Below are positions 37,645 through 47,066 of a stretch of 64,000 nt of DNA, one piece after another. The notes beneath the pieces were generated by a model. That model saw nothing but the letters and a program-made list of their open reading frames with translations. It made no database searches and was not told the origin of the DNA. Location: the NCBI GenBank assembly GCA_000824785.1, contig CCNB01000012.1, positions 71,319-135,318 on the forward strand, read 5' to 3'. How positions within the stretch are numbered: the stretch's first letter is position 1; every line of letters begins with the position of its first letter. The DNA is from Mesorhizobium plurifarium. Lineage in GTDB: Bacteria > Pseudomonadota > Alphaproteobacteria > Rhizobiales > Rhizobiaceae. The position numbers and the translations under genes were made by a program.

Positions 37645-38442
37645 ATGGTCATTAACGGTGGTCCGAGCGACAACAATGCCATGGGCGGTGGCGGCGACGA
37701 TCTTGTAATAGATCCCACCGGCAATGACTGGCTCGACGGCGGCGGTGGCAACGACTTCATCTCGGCCGGAGAGGGCAACGATCGAGCCTTCGGCGGCCTG
37801 GGCAATGACAGCGTCTTCGGCGAAGAGGGCAACGATTACCTTTACGGCGACGATGGCCCCAACCGACCAAGTCCGGCCGGTCAGGATAATGACAAGCTCT
37901 ACGGCGGTCCCGGCGACGACGTCCTTTTCGCAGGCAATGGCGGAGATCTCCTGTTTGGAGGCGAGGGTAGCGACACTTTCGTGTTTCAGTCCCACAACCC
38001 GACCCCCGGGGCGGTCGTGGAGGGCGCGTCCGAAACCTACGCAGCCATAGTGGATTTCGACCCGGGTCAAGATACCCTGGCGTTCGATGCGAAAGGGTAT
38101 TACGCGGACGGCCTAGGAGCAAATTTCGTCAGTCACACCAGCTCGCGACCTGGTCATCCGGTGGACATGTTTTATGCCGGCGCTGCCTCGGGCGCGAATG
38201 GCGAGCACGTCGTGGTGATTACCGACAGAAGTTTTACCGATGGCGGCGGAGCTGCGAATGCAATTTCCGGCGAGCACGCCGGCGATATCATCGCGTACTT
38301 CAACGACACCACACGCACGGTTCATCTGGGCTTTGTTACAGCTGAAAACAAGGTGGACGAATTCGGTCAGTTGATCGGTCCCCACAGTCCGGCCGATCTC
38401 GGCGGGCTGCACCTGAGTGCCGAGGACTTCGCCTTTGTCTGA
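37645..38442 (+). CDS. NodO-like RTX calcium-binding protein, type I secreted
   Basis: 265 residues. The N-terminal ~115 residues hold about ten RTX nonapeptides (GGGGDDLVI, GGGGNDFIS, GGLGNDSVF, GGEGSDTFVF and others) that fold on binding calcium. The rest is a C-terminal domain ending in LHLSAEDFAFV, a typical acidic-hydrophobic type I secretion signal. There is no N-terminal signal peptide. Length and layout resemble R. leguminosarum NodO (about 284 residues, nod-box controlled, pore-forming). An AAGGAG site precedes the ATG. The upstream nod box and downstream type I exporter genes support a flavonoid-induced secreted protein. The NodO equivalence is inference. Confidence 0.82.
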   Translation: MVINGGPSDNNAMGGGGDDLVIDPTGNDWLDGGGGNDFISAGEGNDRAFGGLGNDSVFGEEGNDYLYGDDGPNRPSPAGQDNDKLYGGPGDDVLFAGNGGDLLFGGEGSDTFVFQSHNPTPGAVVEGASETYAAIVDFDPGQDTLAFDAKGYYADGLGANFVSHTSSRPGHPVDMFYAGAASGANGEHVVVITDRSFTDGGGAANAISGEHAGDIIAYFNDTTRTVHLGFVTAENKVDEFGQLIGPHSPADLGGLHLSAEDFAFV

Positions 38443-38793
38443 TCCGGCAAATCCGCACGGAAAAACATGCTCGTCATCCCTGTGGAAAGATCGTTCTGCT
38501 ATTCGGCCTTCTGCTCGTGGCGCAACGAGCAGCCGCGGTGTTGTGAATGTGCAGGAGCCTGTGCGTCCTTAACAAATCAACCTCTTCTCGCTTGATGACA
38601 TCGAGCGGGAGGTCGTCGCCCTGTCCGACAGCAACGGTAGTCATCTGCAGTTAAGACTGGCAGGTCTGCGGATGTTGTGGGCTAATCTGGAGCGTCTCTG
38701 TCCGTGTCTTAGCGTTGCTTTACTCATGCCGATGCCAACATCCGAGACCTTTCGCTTCATTGCTGAAAGTTTTCCCAAATATAGGCAACCTAT
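38443..38793. other. Gap between RTX gene and exporter ATPase; relic open frame
   Basis: A start-less plus-strand frame of about 70 codons (roughly 38575-38795, ending at TGA) reads like protein (DDIEREVVALSDSNGSHLQL, then LAGLRMLWANLERLCPCL) but has no start codon near its beginning and no recognised family. It may be the 3' scrap of a lost gene. Confidence 0.35.
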
Positions 38794-40464
38794 GTGAGGC
38801 CTTTCCTTTCGATCTCTACAATTGTTGGGATTTTTTTTCTCAGTGGAATTGTAAATATACTTTCACTAACATCGCCGTTGTTCATGTTGCAGGTCTATGA
38901 CCGTGTTTTGGCAAGCGGAAGCGTTCCCACACTGGTTGGTCTCGCGGTCCTCGCTGCGGGGCTTTATGCGTTCCAAGCGCTGCTCGACATCCTGCGTGCC
39001 CGCGTTTTGCTGCGGATCGGCGAGCAGTTCGATGGCCAGTTCTCCGGACGCGTTCACGATGTCATCGTTCGTCTTCCGCTGTTGATGCCCATGCCAGGCG
39101 ACGGATTGCAGCCGCTTCGTGATCTCGACAATATTCGCGGGTTCCTCGCTGGAAATGGTCCCATGGCATTCTTGGATCTGCCATGGATGCCACTGTACTT
39201 TGGCATTTGCTTTTTTTTCCATTTCTGGCTCGGCATGACCGCGTTTGTCGGGGCGGTCCTGCTCATATCTCTGACGCTTCTTACCCATGCTTTGTCGCAT
39301 CGGCCGATCCGCGAAGCGATCACGCACAACATAGTCCGGAACGCTCTGTTAGAAGCAGCGCGCCGCAATGCCGAGGTCGTACAAGCTCTCGGTCTGCGAA
39401 ATCGGATCGCGATCCGATGGCGCAAGGCTAACGATGAGTACCTCGTCGCTAACCGGAAAGCCGGTGACGTGGCCAGTGGGCTCGGAGGCGTTTCGAAGTC
39501 ACTACGGATGATGCTGCAATCGGCCATTCTTGCAGTCGGCGCATGCCTCGTCATCATGCACGAAGTTAATGCTGGGGTTATCATTGCAAGTTCGATCATG
39601 ATGGGACGCGCGCTCGCGCCCGTCGATCTGGCAATCTCAAGCTGGAAGCCATTCGTGATGGCCCTTCAGAGCTGGGCGCGGCTGAGAGACCTTCTGAAAG
39701 AAGGCCTGCAAGCCGCTCCGGTAATGCCGCTGCCCGCACCGGTGCGCGAATTGCGCCTTGAGGGTGTGACAATAGTTGCGCCAGGTAAAATGAAGCCGAG
39801 CGTGACCGGCATTGAATTCACACTTCAGGCCGGAAGCGCACTCGGCATTATTGGCCCGTCCGGTTCGGGCAAGTCGATGCTCTCGCGCGTCATTGTCGGC
39901 GCATGGAGTGCCGCTGCCGGAAAGGTTCGCATTGACGGCGCAAGCTACGATCAATGGGACCGGGAAGAGTTGGGCCGTCATATCGGCTATCTTCCTCAAG
40001 GAGTCGAACTGTTCAACGGGACCGTTGCTGAAAACATCGCTCGTTTTGAGCATGATCCTGATCCCGACGCAGTGATAACCGCAGCAAAGGCCGCGGGTAC
40101 CCACGAACTGATCCTGGGATTGGAACGGGGCTATGAAACACCAATCGGTGTGGCCGGCGCCTCACTTTCCGCTGGACAACGCCAACGCATCGGGCTCGCC
40201 CGTGCTCTCTACCGCGATCCTTTCCTTGTCGTTCTTGATGAACCCAACGCAAATCTTGATGCGGAGGGCGAAGCCGCCGTCATTAAGGCGATCGCCTCGG
40301 TGCGCGCACGTAGGGGGATTGCCGTCGTCGTCGCTCATCGCCCGAGCGCCATTGAGGCCGTGGATCAGGTTTTAATGATGGAAGGGGGCCAACAGAGAGC
40401 CTTGGGTCCACGCGACCAAGTGCTTGCCGCGGTTTTGAAGCGGCGGCCGAGGGCACCAGTCTAG
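38794..40464 (+). CDS. Type I secretion ABC transporter ATPase (PrtD/PrsD family)
   Basis: 556 residues. Membrane domain with the family's PLFMLQVYDRVLASGSVPTL near the N-terminus, then an ATPase domain with P-loop GPSGSGKS (~346), signature LSAGQRQRIGLARALY, Walker B VVLDEPNANLD and the H-loop AHRPSA. This is the inner-membrane motor of RTX exporters without a C39 peptidase domain. The first possible start is GTG at 38794 without a good ribosome-binding site, and about 10-15 residues usual at the N-terminus seem absent, so the 5' end is uncertain. It is followed by its membrane-fusion partner. Confidence 0.88.
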   Translation: MRPFLSISTIVGIFFLSGIVNILSLTSPLFMLQVYDRVLASGSVPTLVGLAVLAAGLYAFQALLDILRARVLLRIGEQFDGQFSGRVHDVIVRLPLLMPMPGDGLQPLRDLDNIRGFLAGNGPMAFLDLPWMPLYFGICFFFHFWLGMTAFVGAVLLISLTLLTHALSHRPIREAITHNIVRNALLEAARRNAEVVQALGLRNRIAIRWRKANDEYLVANRKAGDVASGLGGVSKSLRMMLQSAILAVGACLVIMHEVNAGVIIASSIMMGRALAPVDLAISSWKPFVMALQSWARLRDLLKEGLQAAPVMPLPAPVRELRLEGVTIVAPGKMKPSVTGIEFTLQAGSALGIIGPSGSGKSMLSRVIVGAWSAAAGKVRIDGASYDQWDREELGRHIGYLPQGVELFNGTVAENIARFEHDPDPDAVITAAKAAGTHELILGLERGYETPIGVAGASLSAGQRQRIGLARALYRDPFLVVLDEPNANLDAEGEAAVIKAIASVRARRGIAVVVAHRPSAIEAVDQVLMMEGGQQRALGPRDQVLAAVLKRRPRAPV

Positions 40465-40570
40465 GACAGATATAGGCTGGGATGGGCTTTTGGAATGTGG
40501 CTTTGCAAGGATTTGCAGAACAAGGACTTACATGGGGCGAAGCGAAGCGGCGGTCCAGAGGGAGGGTCCG

Positions 40571-41884
40571 ATGTCCAACATCGATAAAACCAATGAGGTT
40601 TCCCGATCCATTCGGCACCACCTATTGGCAGGCGTTCTGGCGAGCGCAGGTCTTGTTGGAGGGGCCGGAGCCTGGGCGGCCGTCACAAATCTCTCCGGTG
40701 CGGTTATCGCGTCCGGCCACTTTGTCGTCGGTTCTTATGTGAAGAAGGTACAGCATCCAACAGGTGGGGTGGTGGAAAAAATCCTGGTGCACGAGGGCGA
40801 AAAGGTAAATGCCGGACAGGTTCTCGTGCAATTAGACCCCACTCGCGCGCGCACCAACCTCGCTATTGTCACGAACCGCCTTGATGAGCTGGCGGCCAGA
40901 CTAGCTCGACTCGAAGCTGAGCGCGATGAGTTGACGGAGATTGTCTTCCCAGACTGGCTGCTGGCCCGCAGAGAGGTTGCGGAGGCGGCCTCGGCAATCC
41001 ACAGTGAGAAGCGGTTGTTCGAGTCCCGCAGACAGTCCCGTGAAGCAAAAAAAGCTCAACTGGCGGAGCGTATTGCTCAGTATGCGTACGAGATCGAAGG
41101 CCTTAAGGCGCAAGAAATTGCCTATAACAGGGGCATCGACATTCTGGAAAAGGAAATTGCTGCTTTGAGTGGGCTGCGCGAACAACGCATCGTGTCGGAC
41201 CAACGCTTGAACAGCCTGAAAACTCAGCTTGCCACGTTCGGCGGCGAACGCGGTGAGAAGATCGCTTATCAGGCACAAACGGCGGGCCAAATAGCCGAAA
41301 CGCGCCTGCAGATCGTGCAAATCGACCATGATCTCAAGGCAGAGGTTGGCCGGGAGTTAACCGAAGTTCAAGCGCAGCTGGGAGAAAACCTTGCACGCAA
41401 GGTAGCAGCCGAGGACGAACTCAGACGAAGCGATATTGTCGCGCCACAGTCAGGGGTCGTTTATCAACTCACAGTCCATACGATTGGCGGTGTGGTCGCA
41501 CCTGCAGATCCAATCATGCTAATTGTGCCCGAAGGCGACGAGCTCGCGCTGGAAGCGCGAATTCAACCGAAGGATATCGACCAGATCCAGCTTGGTCACA
41601 AGGCTATGCTGCGGATGTCGGCCTTCAACCTGCGGACCACGCCGGAATTGACCGGATATGTGAGCCTGATCGCGGCCGATTTGGCAACCGACGAAAAAAC
41701 AGGCGTTTCCTATTACTTGGTGCGCGTATCGGTTCCTCATGCGGAGCTGACCAAGCTAAAGGACTTAACGCTCGTGCCCGGCATGCCGGCCGAAGCGATG
41801 ATCCAGACCGCAAGCCGCACAGTGCTTTCCTATCTTGTGAAACCGCTCGCCGACCAGGTGGGTCGCGCGTTCCGCGAGGAATAG
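40571..41884 (+). CDS. Type I secretion membrane-fusion protein (HlyD/PrtE/PrsE family)
   Basis: 437 residues from the ATG at 40571 (GGAGGG upstream). One N-terminal membrane helix (~18-40), a biotinyl-lipoyl-like half (VQHPTGGVVEKILVHEGEKV), a long coiled coil (~90-290, LAARLARLEAERDELTEIVF onward), the second lipoyl half (SDIVAPQSGVVYQL) and a beta-barrel. It bridges the ABC motor to a TolC-type outer-membrane channel. No TolC gene is in the window. It follows the ATPase gene by about 105 bp in the same direction. Confidence 0.92.
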   Translation: MSNIDKTNEVSRSIRHHLLAGVLASAGLVGGAGAWAAVTNLSGAVIASGHFVVGSYVKKVQHPTGGVVEKILVHEGEKVNAGQVLVQLDPTRARTNLAIVTNRLDELAARLARLEAERDELTEIVFPDWLLARREVAEAASAIHSEKRLFESRRQSREAKKAQLAERIAQYAYEIEGLKAQEIAYNRGIDILEKEIAALSGLREQRIVSDQRLNSLKTQLATFGGERGEKIAYQAQTAGQIAETRLQIVQIDHDLKAEVGRELTEVQAQLGENLARKVAAEDELRRSDIVAPQSGVVYQLTVHTIGGVVAPADPIMLIVPEGDELALEARIQPKDIDQIQLGHKAMLRMSAFNLRTTPELTGYVSLIAADLATDEKTGVSYYLVRVSVPHAELTKLKDLTLVPGMPAEAMIQTASRTVLSYLVKPLADQVGRAFREE

Positions 41885-42209
41885 AAGTTCAGCTTGAAGC
41901 CCAGCTGCGAACGTGAGCGCGATGCAGGCGAAAGTAAGCAGCCGTCCATAGTCGCCATTTCCGATCCCGATCGTCAGCTCACCTTGGTCGTGACGAGGTG
42001 GCCGACACGCAAAGACCATCGTCCTAAAGGCACGCATCCTTGGCGTCAGTGGTTGAGCGAAGCTCGCTGAGGCAGGTAGCTCCAACTGCGAGGGTCTGCC
42101 ATGCCTCAAACGGGCAGCGTTTGTCGCCACCTCGGCGCGATCATTCCTATCGATACGCGTTTGGCATGCCGCAGTTGACACACACACCCAGCATCGTCCA
42201 ACCCAAGCG
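41885..42209. other. Intergenic, no gene recognised
   Basis: No supported gene; open frames here are shadows of the neighbouring coding strand. Confidence 0.5.
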
Positions 42210-42310
42210 CCTCATCAGGGGAGTCCCGGCGAGGGGGTGAGATACTGCTAACAGCACGCAGTGACCCATTGAACCTGATCCAGTTCATACTGGCGTAGGG
42301 AGGGTGCGAG
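42210..42310 (+). promoter_or_regulatory. TPP (THI-box) riboswitch
   Basis: The conserved elements are present in order: GGGGAGTCC, GGGTGAGATA, then GACCCATTGAACCTGATC and GGCGTAGGGAG. These are the thiamine-pyrophosphate riboswitch core sequences. It lies 120 bp upstream of a thiC start fragment, as expected for a thiC leader, but the genes behind it are broken. Confidence 0.9.
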
Positions 42311-42429
42311 GCTCTGCGGGTTGGCGGTCCGGCTTCGGTATTCGGGCAATGCCCGTATTCCAGGCGAAGCGTCACTTCCTCCGCCGCGTGAACTGGGTCT
42401 CCGTTGCACTCGAGCAAGGAGGCTCACTC

Positions 42430-42579
42430 ATGAATGGCCACACCCCGACCGTCACCGTCGGCGAACTCCCCGCTTCCAAGAAGGTCCACAAACCAGGCCA
42501 GCTTCACCTGGACCTGCGCGTGCCGATGCGTGAGATCTCGGTCCGCCCGAGCGTCGGCGGGCCGCCGGTGACGGTCTAA
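42430..42579 (+). pseudogene. thiC: thiC, 5' fragment
   Basis: The ATG (AAGGAGG upstream) begins [20 protein letters not shown] and continues to [19 protein letters not shown], the N-terminus of phosphomethylpyrimidine synthase. It then hits TAA where the family has the Tyr of VTVYDSSG; DSS follows the stop, after which homology ends. Only about 49 of some 600 residues remain. Confidence 0.85.
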
Positions 42580-42602
42580 GATTCGTCCCTTCACTGCGGC
42601 GG

Positions 42603-42725
42603 GAAATTCGAGCCTCGAAGGCAGTCTGTGACCGCCACGGCTGCCAATTCATTGTCAACGACTACTGGCGCCTTGCGACTCGAGGAAAATTGCAGTTTCG
42701 TTCATCTCGGCCAGGAGGGAGGCTG
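42603..42725 (+). pseudogene. thiE: thiE, internal fragment
   Basis: The frame EIRASKAVCDRHGCQFIVND then YWRLA is thiamine-phosphate-synthase-like. It shifts frame to LEENCSFVHLGQEGG, the next ThiE motif, and stops. It lies 24 bp after the thiC fragment, so the thiO/S/G genes usually between them have been lost. Confidence 0.7.
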
Positions 42726-43058
42726 ATGTGAAGGCTGGTTCAGGGCAACCCGGTTGGCGACCAGCGGATTCTTTGCCCGGATACGCAGTATGGCGCGCAA
42801 AACGGGCACGGGGTTGCTCGCTACCATTGTCAATCTCACGGTCAATTTGCTTAGGTTTCCGGGCTTTCCATCAGCGCGTCGTGATAGGCAAAGAACGCCC
42901 GGAATTCGTGCGATGCGTCAGCACCAAAAGCCTTCTCGGGATGAAGCTGACTTTTCCTGCGCGGCGAGGACTGCGTTCGCAGATGACGTACGGCGTGTCC
43001 GACACATGCGGGAAGCGGCCGATGGCGGGTTGAGTACTGCCCACTATTCTTGGTTACA
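42726..43058. other. Intergenic, possible further gene debris
   Basis: A minus-strand frame (42851-43147) contains AFGADASHEFRAFFAYHDAL, which looks protein-like but is not assigned. No intact gene is seen. Confidence 0.4.
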
Positions 43059-44045
43059 TCAAAGGTCGTTGACCGGAACGACAACACGGCCGCGCACGGC
43101 TCCCGCGATGAGTTGTTCGGAAACCTTGACGGCGTCCTCGATCGCAATGCGTTTCACCATGGAATCCAGAAGGGTCGGATCGAGGTCCTCGCCAAGGCGC
43201 CGCCAAGCCTCACGTCGCTCGTCAGTGGGACACATCACGCTGTCGATCCCTGCAAGCGTGACGCCACGCAGAATAAACGGCGCGACCGTTGCGGGGAAAG
43301 TCATGTCCCCAGCAAGGCCACAGGCCGTCACAACGCCCCTGTATTTCAGTGACGCGCAGACATTGGCGAGCACATATCCTCCCACCACGTCGACAGCGCC
43401 CGCCCACTGTTCCCTTGCGAGCGGTTTAGCCGGTTCGCTGAAGTCCGATCGCGGCAGGATACGCTTGGCGCCGAGTTTTGTGAGGTACTGCGCTTCCTCG
43501 GTGCGACCGGTAACAGCGGCCACCTCGTAGCCGAGCTTGGCGAGCACGGCGATCGCAACGCTGCCGACGCCACCAGAGGCGCCGGTCACCAAGACCTGTC
43601 CACTTGCGGGCGTGAGCCCGTGCCGCTCCAGCGCCATGACGCAAAGCATCGCGGTATAGCCCGCCGTGCCGATGCTCATGGCCTGAGAGAAGCTGAAGCT
43701 TGGCTCCAACCGGATCAGCCATTCACCCTTCACCCGGACGACTTCAGACAGTCCGCCCCAGTGGACCTCGCCGACCCCCCAGCCATTCAGAACGACCTTG
43801 TCACCGGACCGAAAAGACGGATTGTCCGAGTGTTCGACGACGCCTGCGAAATCGATCCCAGGCACCATCGGGAATCTCCGAACGACCGGCGCCTTGCCGG
43901 TGATCGCGAGCGCATCCTTGTAATTCAGCGTCGAACTCGCGACACGGACAGTGACATCGCCCTCTGGTAGCTGCTCCTCCCGCAACTCGGACAGGCCGAC
44001 GCGCTGCCCATTATCGTCTCTTTCAATCAGAAGCGCTTTAAACAT
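43059..44045 (-). CDS. AcuI/YhdH-family NADPH-dependent (acryloyl-CoA-type) reductase
   Basis: 328 residues of the zinc-free medium-chain dehydrogenase/reductase type. N-terminal GroES-like domain (LNYKDALAITGKAPVVRRFP... GIDFAGVVEHS) and Rossmann domain with VTGASGGVGSVAIAVLAKLG (~150). The sequence is typical of the YhdH/AcuI group, which reduces acryloyl-CoA or related enoyl/quinone substrates. It is last in a minus-strand run with a CoA-transferase, a TPP enzyme and a dehydratase, so a CoA-thioester substrate fits. Confidence 0.88.
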   Translation of the reverse strand: MFKALLIERDDNGQRVGLSELREEQLPEGDVTVRVASSTLNYKDALAITGKAPVVRRFPMVPGIDFAGVVEHSDNPSFRSGDKVVLNGWGVGEVHWGGLSEVVRVKGEWLIRLEPSFSFSQAMSIGTAGYTAMLCVMALERHGLTPASGQVLVTGASGGVGSVAIAVLAKLGYEVAAVTGRTEEAQYLTKLGAKRILPRSDFSEPAKPLAREQWAGAVDVVGGYVLANVCASLKYRGVVTACGLAGDMTFPATVAPFILRGVTLAGIDSVMCPTDERREAWRRLGEDLDPTLLDSMVKRIAIEDAVKVSEQLIAGAVRGRVVVPVNDL

Positions 44046-44144
44046 GGTGGAAGCCCCTGTGAATTTCAGATCTATTTGTGCGTCTGCGAGTTTCCTTCAC
44101 GCGCGCGCCACGCAGCCTGCCGGTCGCCGCACAAGTCGCCCACC

Positions 44145-45317
44145 TCAACTCTCTCCAATCTCGGCTAACACCTCTTGTGTGTGCTCGCCGAGCAAAGGAG
44201 GCGGGCGGTCGGCGGCCATGCGCATGCCGTTGATGGTGATCGGCGACCGAACGCTGGAAATCGAACCTCCTCTTGCGAATTTGCTAGGCAGATCAATTCG
44301 TATCTGGCGAGCAATCACCTGCGGATCATCGAAAACATCTTCCAGCGTATTAATCGGCCCTCCCGGCACACCTGCCTTCTCGAGGTGTCCCAGAAGGTCG
44401 GCGCGTGAGACCCGCGCCGTCAACTTGAGCATGTGTGGGATCAGGGTGCCGCGGTTGAGCACACGGCCTGCATTGGTGATATAGCGCTCGTCCCGAGCCA
44501 GTTCGGGCGCGCCAAGCAGTGTGATCAGCCGAGCGAATTGCGTGTCGTTGCCGCAGGCGACGGTGACATGTCCGTCGGAGACGGGAAACACCTGATAGGG
44601 CACTATGGCCGGATGCGCGTTGCCCATGCGCTTTGGCGCCTTACCACTGGCGAAATAGCTCGCCGCGTGATTGGCGAGGATTGCGACCTGCGTGTCGAGG
44701 AGCGCCATGTCGATGTAGGCGCCCTTGCCATTTGTGATCCGGTCGTTGAGAGCCGCAAGGATCGCGAGCGCCGAATAGATACCGGTGATGATGTCCGCGA
44801 AGGCGATGCCGCCTCTCATCGGCTCGCCGTTCGGCTCACCGGTCAGATCCATGAGGCCGCCCATCCCCTGGATCAACAGATCGTAGCCGGCGCGGTGCGA
44901 GTAAGGGCCATCTTGGCCGAACCCGGTGATCGAACAATAGATGATGTCGGGGTTGTCCTTCGACAGCCTCTCGTAGTCGAGACCAAATTTCGCGAGCCCA
45001 CCGGTCTTGAAATTCTCAATCACGATGTCGGAGCGGGCTGCGAGCTTTTTGACGATACGCCGCCCTGCTTCGGTCTCGAAGTCAACGGCAACCGAGCGCT
45101 TGCCGCGATTGCAAGCGTGGTAGTAGGCGGCACTGAGCGGCTCGCCGTCGGCACCCTCGACGAAGGGCGGGCCCCATCCGCGCGTGTCATCGCCCGCGCC
45201 GGTGCGCTCGACCTTCACAACATCTGCGCCAAGATCGGCCAGGATCTGCCCAGCCCAGGGGCCGGCCAGGATGCGCGCCAGTTCAAGAACGCGAACGCCA
45301 GAAAGCGGTCCGGGCAT
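44145..45317 (-). CDS. CaiB/BaiF (class III) CoA-transferase
   Basis: 390 residues with the family N-terminus (GVRVLELARILAGPWAGQIL, LGADVVKVER) and the conserved RGKRSVAVDF and GYDLLIQGMGGLMDLTGEP segments. The catalytic Asp is expected near 170 in this region. It moves CoA between carboxylic acids (formyl-, succinyl- or similar donors). It sits 99 bp upstream of the AcuI-like gene and 38 bp after the TPP-enzyme gene. The acid substrate cannot be read from sequence. Confidence 0.92.
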   Translation of the reverse strand: MPGPLSGVRVLELARILAGPWAGQILADLGADVVKVERTGAGDDTRGWGPPFVEGADGEPLSAAYYHACNRGKRSVAVDFETEAGRRIVKKLAARSDIVIENFKTGGLAKFGLDYERLSKDNPDIIYCSITGFGQDGPYSHRAGYDLLIQGMGGLMDLTGEPNGEPMRGGIAFADIITGIYSALAILAALNDRITNGKGAYIDMALLDTQVAILANHAASYFASGKAPKRMGNAHPAIVPYQVFPVSDGHVTVACGNDTQFARLITLLGAPELARDERYITNAGRVLNRGTLIPHMLKLTARVSRADLLGHLEKAGVPGGPINTLEDVFDDPQVIARQIRIDLPSKFARGGSISSVRSPITINGMRMAADRPPPLLGEHTQEVLAEIGES

Positions 45318-45355
45318 TCAGTGGTCTCCTCTATAGATCAAGCGATGCCATCCGC

Positions 45356-46903
45356 TCACATCTGCACCTCAATCAGCCGCGGCCCCGGCTCAGCCAGGGC
45401 TTGTGCCAGTGCCTTATTGAGATCATCGACATTGGAGACCGCGCGGCCCGGTACTCCCATGCCCTTGGCCATTTCGACGAAGTCGAGATGCGGCCGGTCC
45501 AGCCTGAGCATGTCGAGCGCCCTGTGCGCTGGTTTGCCCACACCGACGCGATCGAGCTCGCCCCGTAGGATCTGGTACATCCGGTTTGCGAACACGATTG
45601 TGACGACGTCCAGGCCTTCGCGTGCCTGGGTCCATAGCGATTGAAGCGTGTACATGGCGCTTCCGTCGCCGACCAGGCAAATCACCTTCCTGTCCGGACA
45701 CGCTATCGCTGCCCCGGTCGCGACCGGCATGGAGAAACCGATCGAGCCGCCCATGTTCTGCAACCAGTCGTGTGGGGGAGCAGCCGCCGTTGGAGGAAAG
45801 AAGCCTCGGCCGGTGGTGATGGATTCGTCGACCACGATAGCGTTTTCTGGGATCGCCACCGCCAGTGCCTGGGCAATCGAGGCGTGCGTCAGCGCGCCAG
45901 TCGGCTTGGTGATTTCAAGCAGCTGCCGCTGCCTCCGATCCTGTGGTCTGGAACCGACCGCCGCCGCCAGCGCCTCGAGCGCTGCGATGGTATCGTCGGC
46001 AGCTGTGGTCATGCGGTGCGTTTTGCAGCCTTGCGCCTTCAGCAAGCTCGGCTTGCCCGGATAGGCAAAAAATGCGACGGGATCGTTGGCTTCAACTAGG
46101 ACGATATGCTTGAAGTCCTTCAAGGTCGCCAATGCCTGCTCGATCGCGTAGGGGATGCGCTCGATCGCGAATCTTCCTCCGCCACGCGCAGTACGAGGAT
46201 TGTAAATCTGGCCCAGGACCGCACAGCCGGTCTTGCCGGCGATCTGCGCTAGCAGCGCAAGTCCCCGTTCGGTGAGGGCGCTGCCGGTGACCAGCAACAG
46301 CGCCTGCGCGGCGCCGCCATGCAAAACCCGGGCGGCATTATCGACTGCCTCTGCGGAATAGCCGTCGCGCTTGCCGGGGGTCGGCACCTGTGCAATGCCA
46401 TCGGCATCATTCCAGCCAGCATCAGCAGGCAGGATCAAGGTCGCAATCTGAGGCGGTGCGCCCCTTGCGGCCGCGATTGCCGCAGCTCCGTCCGCGGCGA
46501 CCGATCTGGCGTCAGGCGAGGTCCGCACCCAGCCTGACATCGGCCTCGCCAGACCCTCGACGTCAGAAGCCAGCGGAGCATCGTACCCGATATGGTAGAC
46601 CGCATGCTCACCAACAATGTTGACAATGCCGGAATTGGCCTTCTTTGCGTTGTGGAGGTTGGCGAGACCATTGGCGAGACCGGGGCCGAGATGCAGCAGT
46701 GTCGAGGCGGGCGAACCCTTCATACGGAAGTATCCGTCGGCGGCGCCCGTCACGACACCCTCGAACAGGCCGAGCACGCAACGCATGCCCTCGACCCTAT
46801 CGAGCGCGGCGACGAAATGCATCTCCGAGGTGCCGGGATTGGCAAAGCAGACGTCGACACCGCCTGCCACCAATGTCCGCACCAGACTTTCCGCACCGTT
46901 CAT
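45356..46903 (-). CDS. Thiamine-diphosphate-dependent enzyme, acetolactate-synthase-like
   Basis: 515 residues from MNGAESLVRTLVAGG (GAGGAA upstream). The three-domain TPP layout is visible: PYR domain with NPGTSEMHFVAALD carrying the catalytic Glu, a middle domain, and a PP domain with the GDGSAMYTLQSLWT metal/TPP motif. It belongs to the acetolactate synthase large-subunit/benzoylformate-decarboxylase-like group; no small regulatory subunit gene is nearby, so a catabolic decarboxylase or ligase is more likely than branched-chain synthesis. The reaction is undetermined. Confidence 0.88.
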   Translation of the reverse strand: MNGAESLVRTLVAGGVDVCFANPGTSEMHFVAALDRVEGMRCVLGLFEGVVTGAADGYFRMKGSPASTLLHLGPGLANGLANLHNAKKANSGIVNIVGEHAVYHIGYDAPLASDVEGLARPMSGWVRTSPDARSVAADGAAAIAAARGAPPQIATLILPADAGWNDADGIAQVPTPGKRDGYSAEAVDNAARVLHGGAAQALLLVTGSALTERGLALLAQIAGKTGCAVLGQIYNPRTARGGGRFAIERIPYAIEQALATLKDFKHIVLVEANDPVAFFAYPGKPSLLKAQGCKTHRMTTAADDTIAALEALAAAVGSRPQDRRQRQLLEITKPTGALTHASIAQALAVAIPENAIVVDESITTGRGFFPPTAAAPPHDWLQNMGGSIGFSMPVATGAAIACPDRKVICLVGDGSAMYTLQSLWTQAREGLDVVTIVFANRMYQILRGELDRVGVGKPAHRALDMLRLDRPHLDFVEMAKGMGVPGRAVSNVDDLNKALAQALAEPGPRLIEVQM

Positions 46904-47066
46904 AGGCTTAGTTCCTCTTTGCAAATCTTCTTGTGTCGCAGTGAGGGCAAGCCCGACTGCCGTCGAGTGGACGGTCTTTTCGACCCAGAACGTCGCAGGG
47001 GTTTTGCTGTCCCGCCGTTGCCTCGATCGGGCCCATACCCTCAGGCGCTCTCAAACACCGCGGGCA

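Noticed and set aside
44433..45644. 403-codon plus-strand frame opposite the CoA-transferase
   Set aside because: Shadow frame; the CoA-transferase on the minus strand is full length and conserved.
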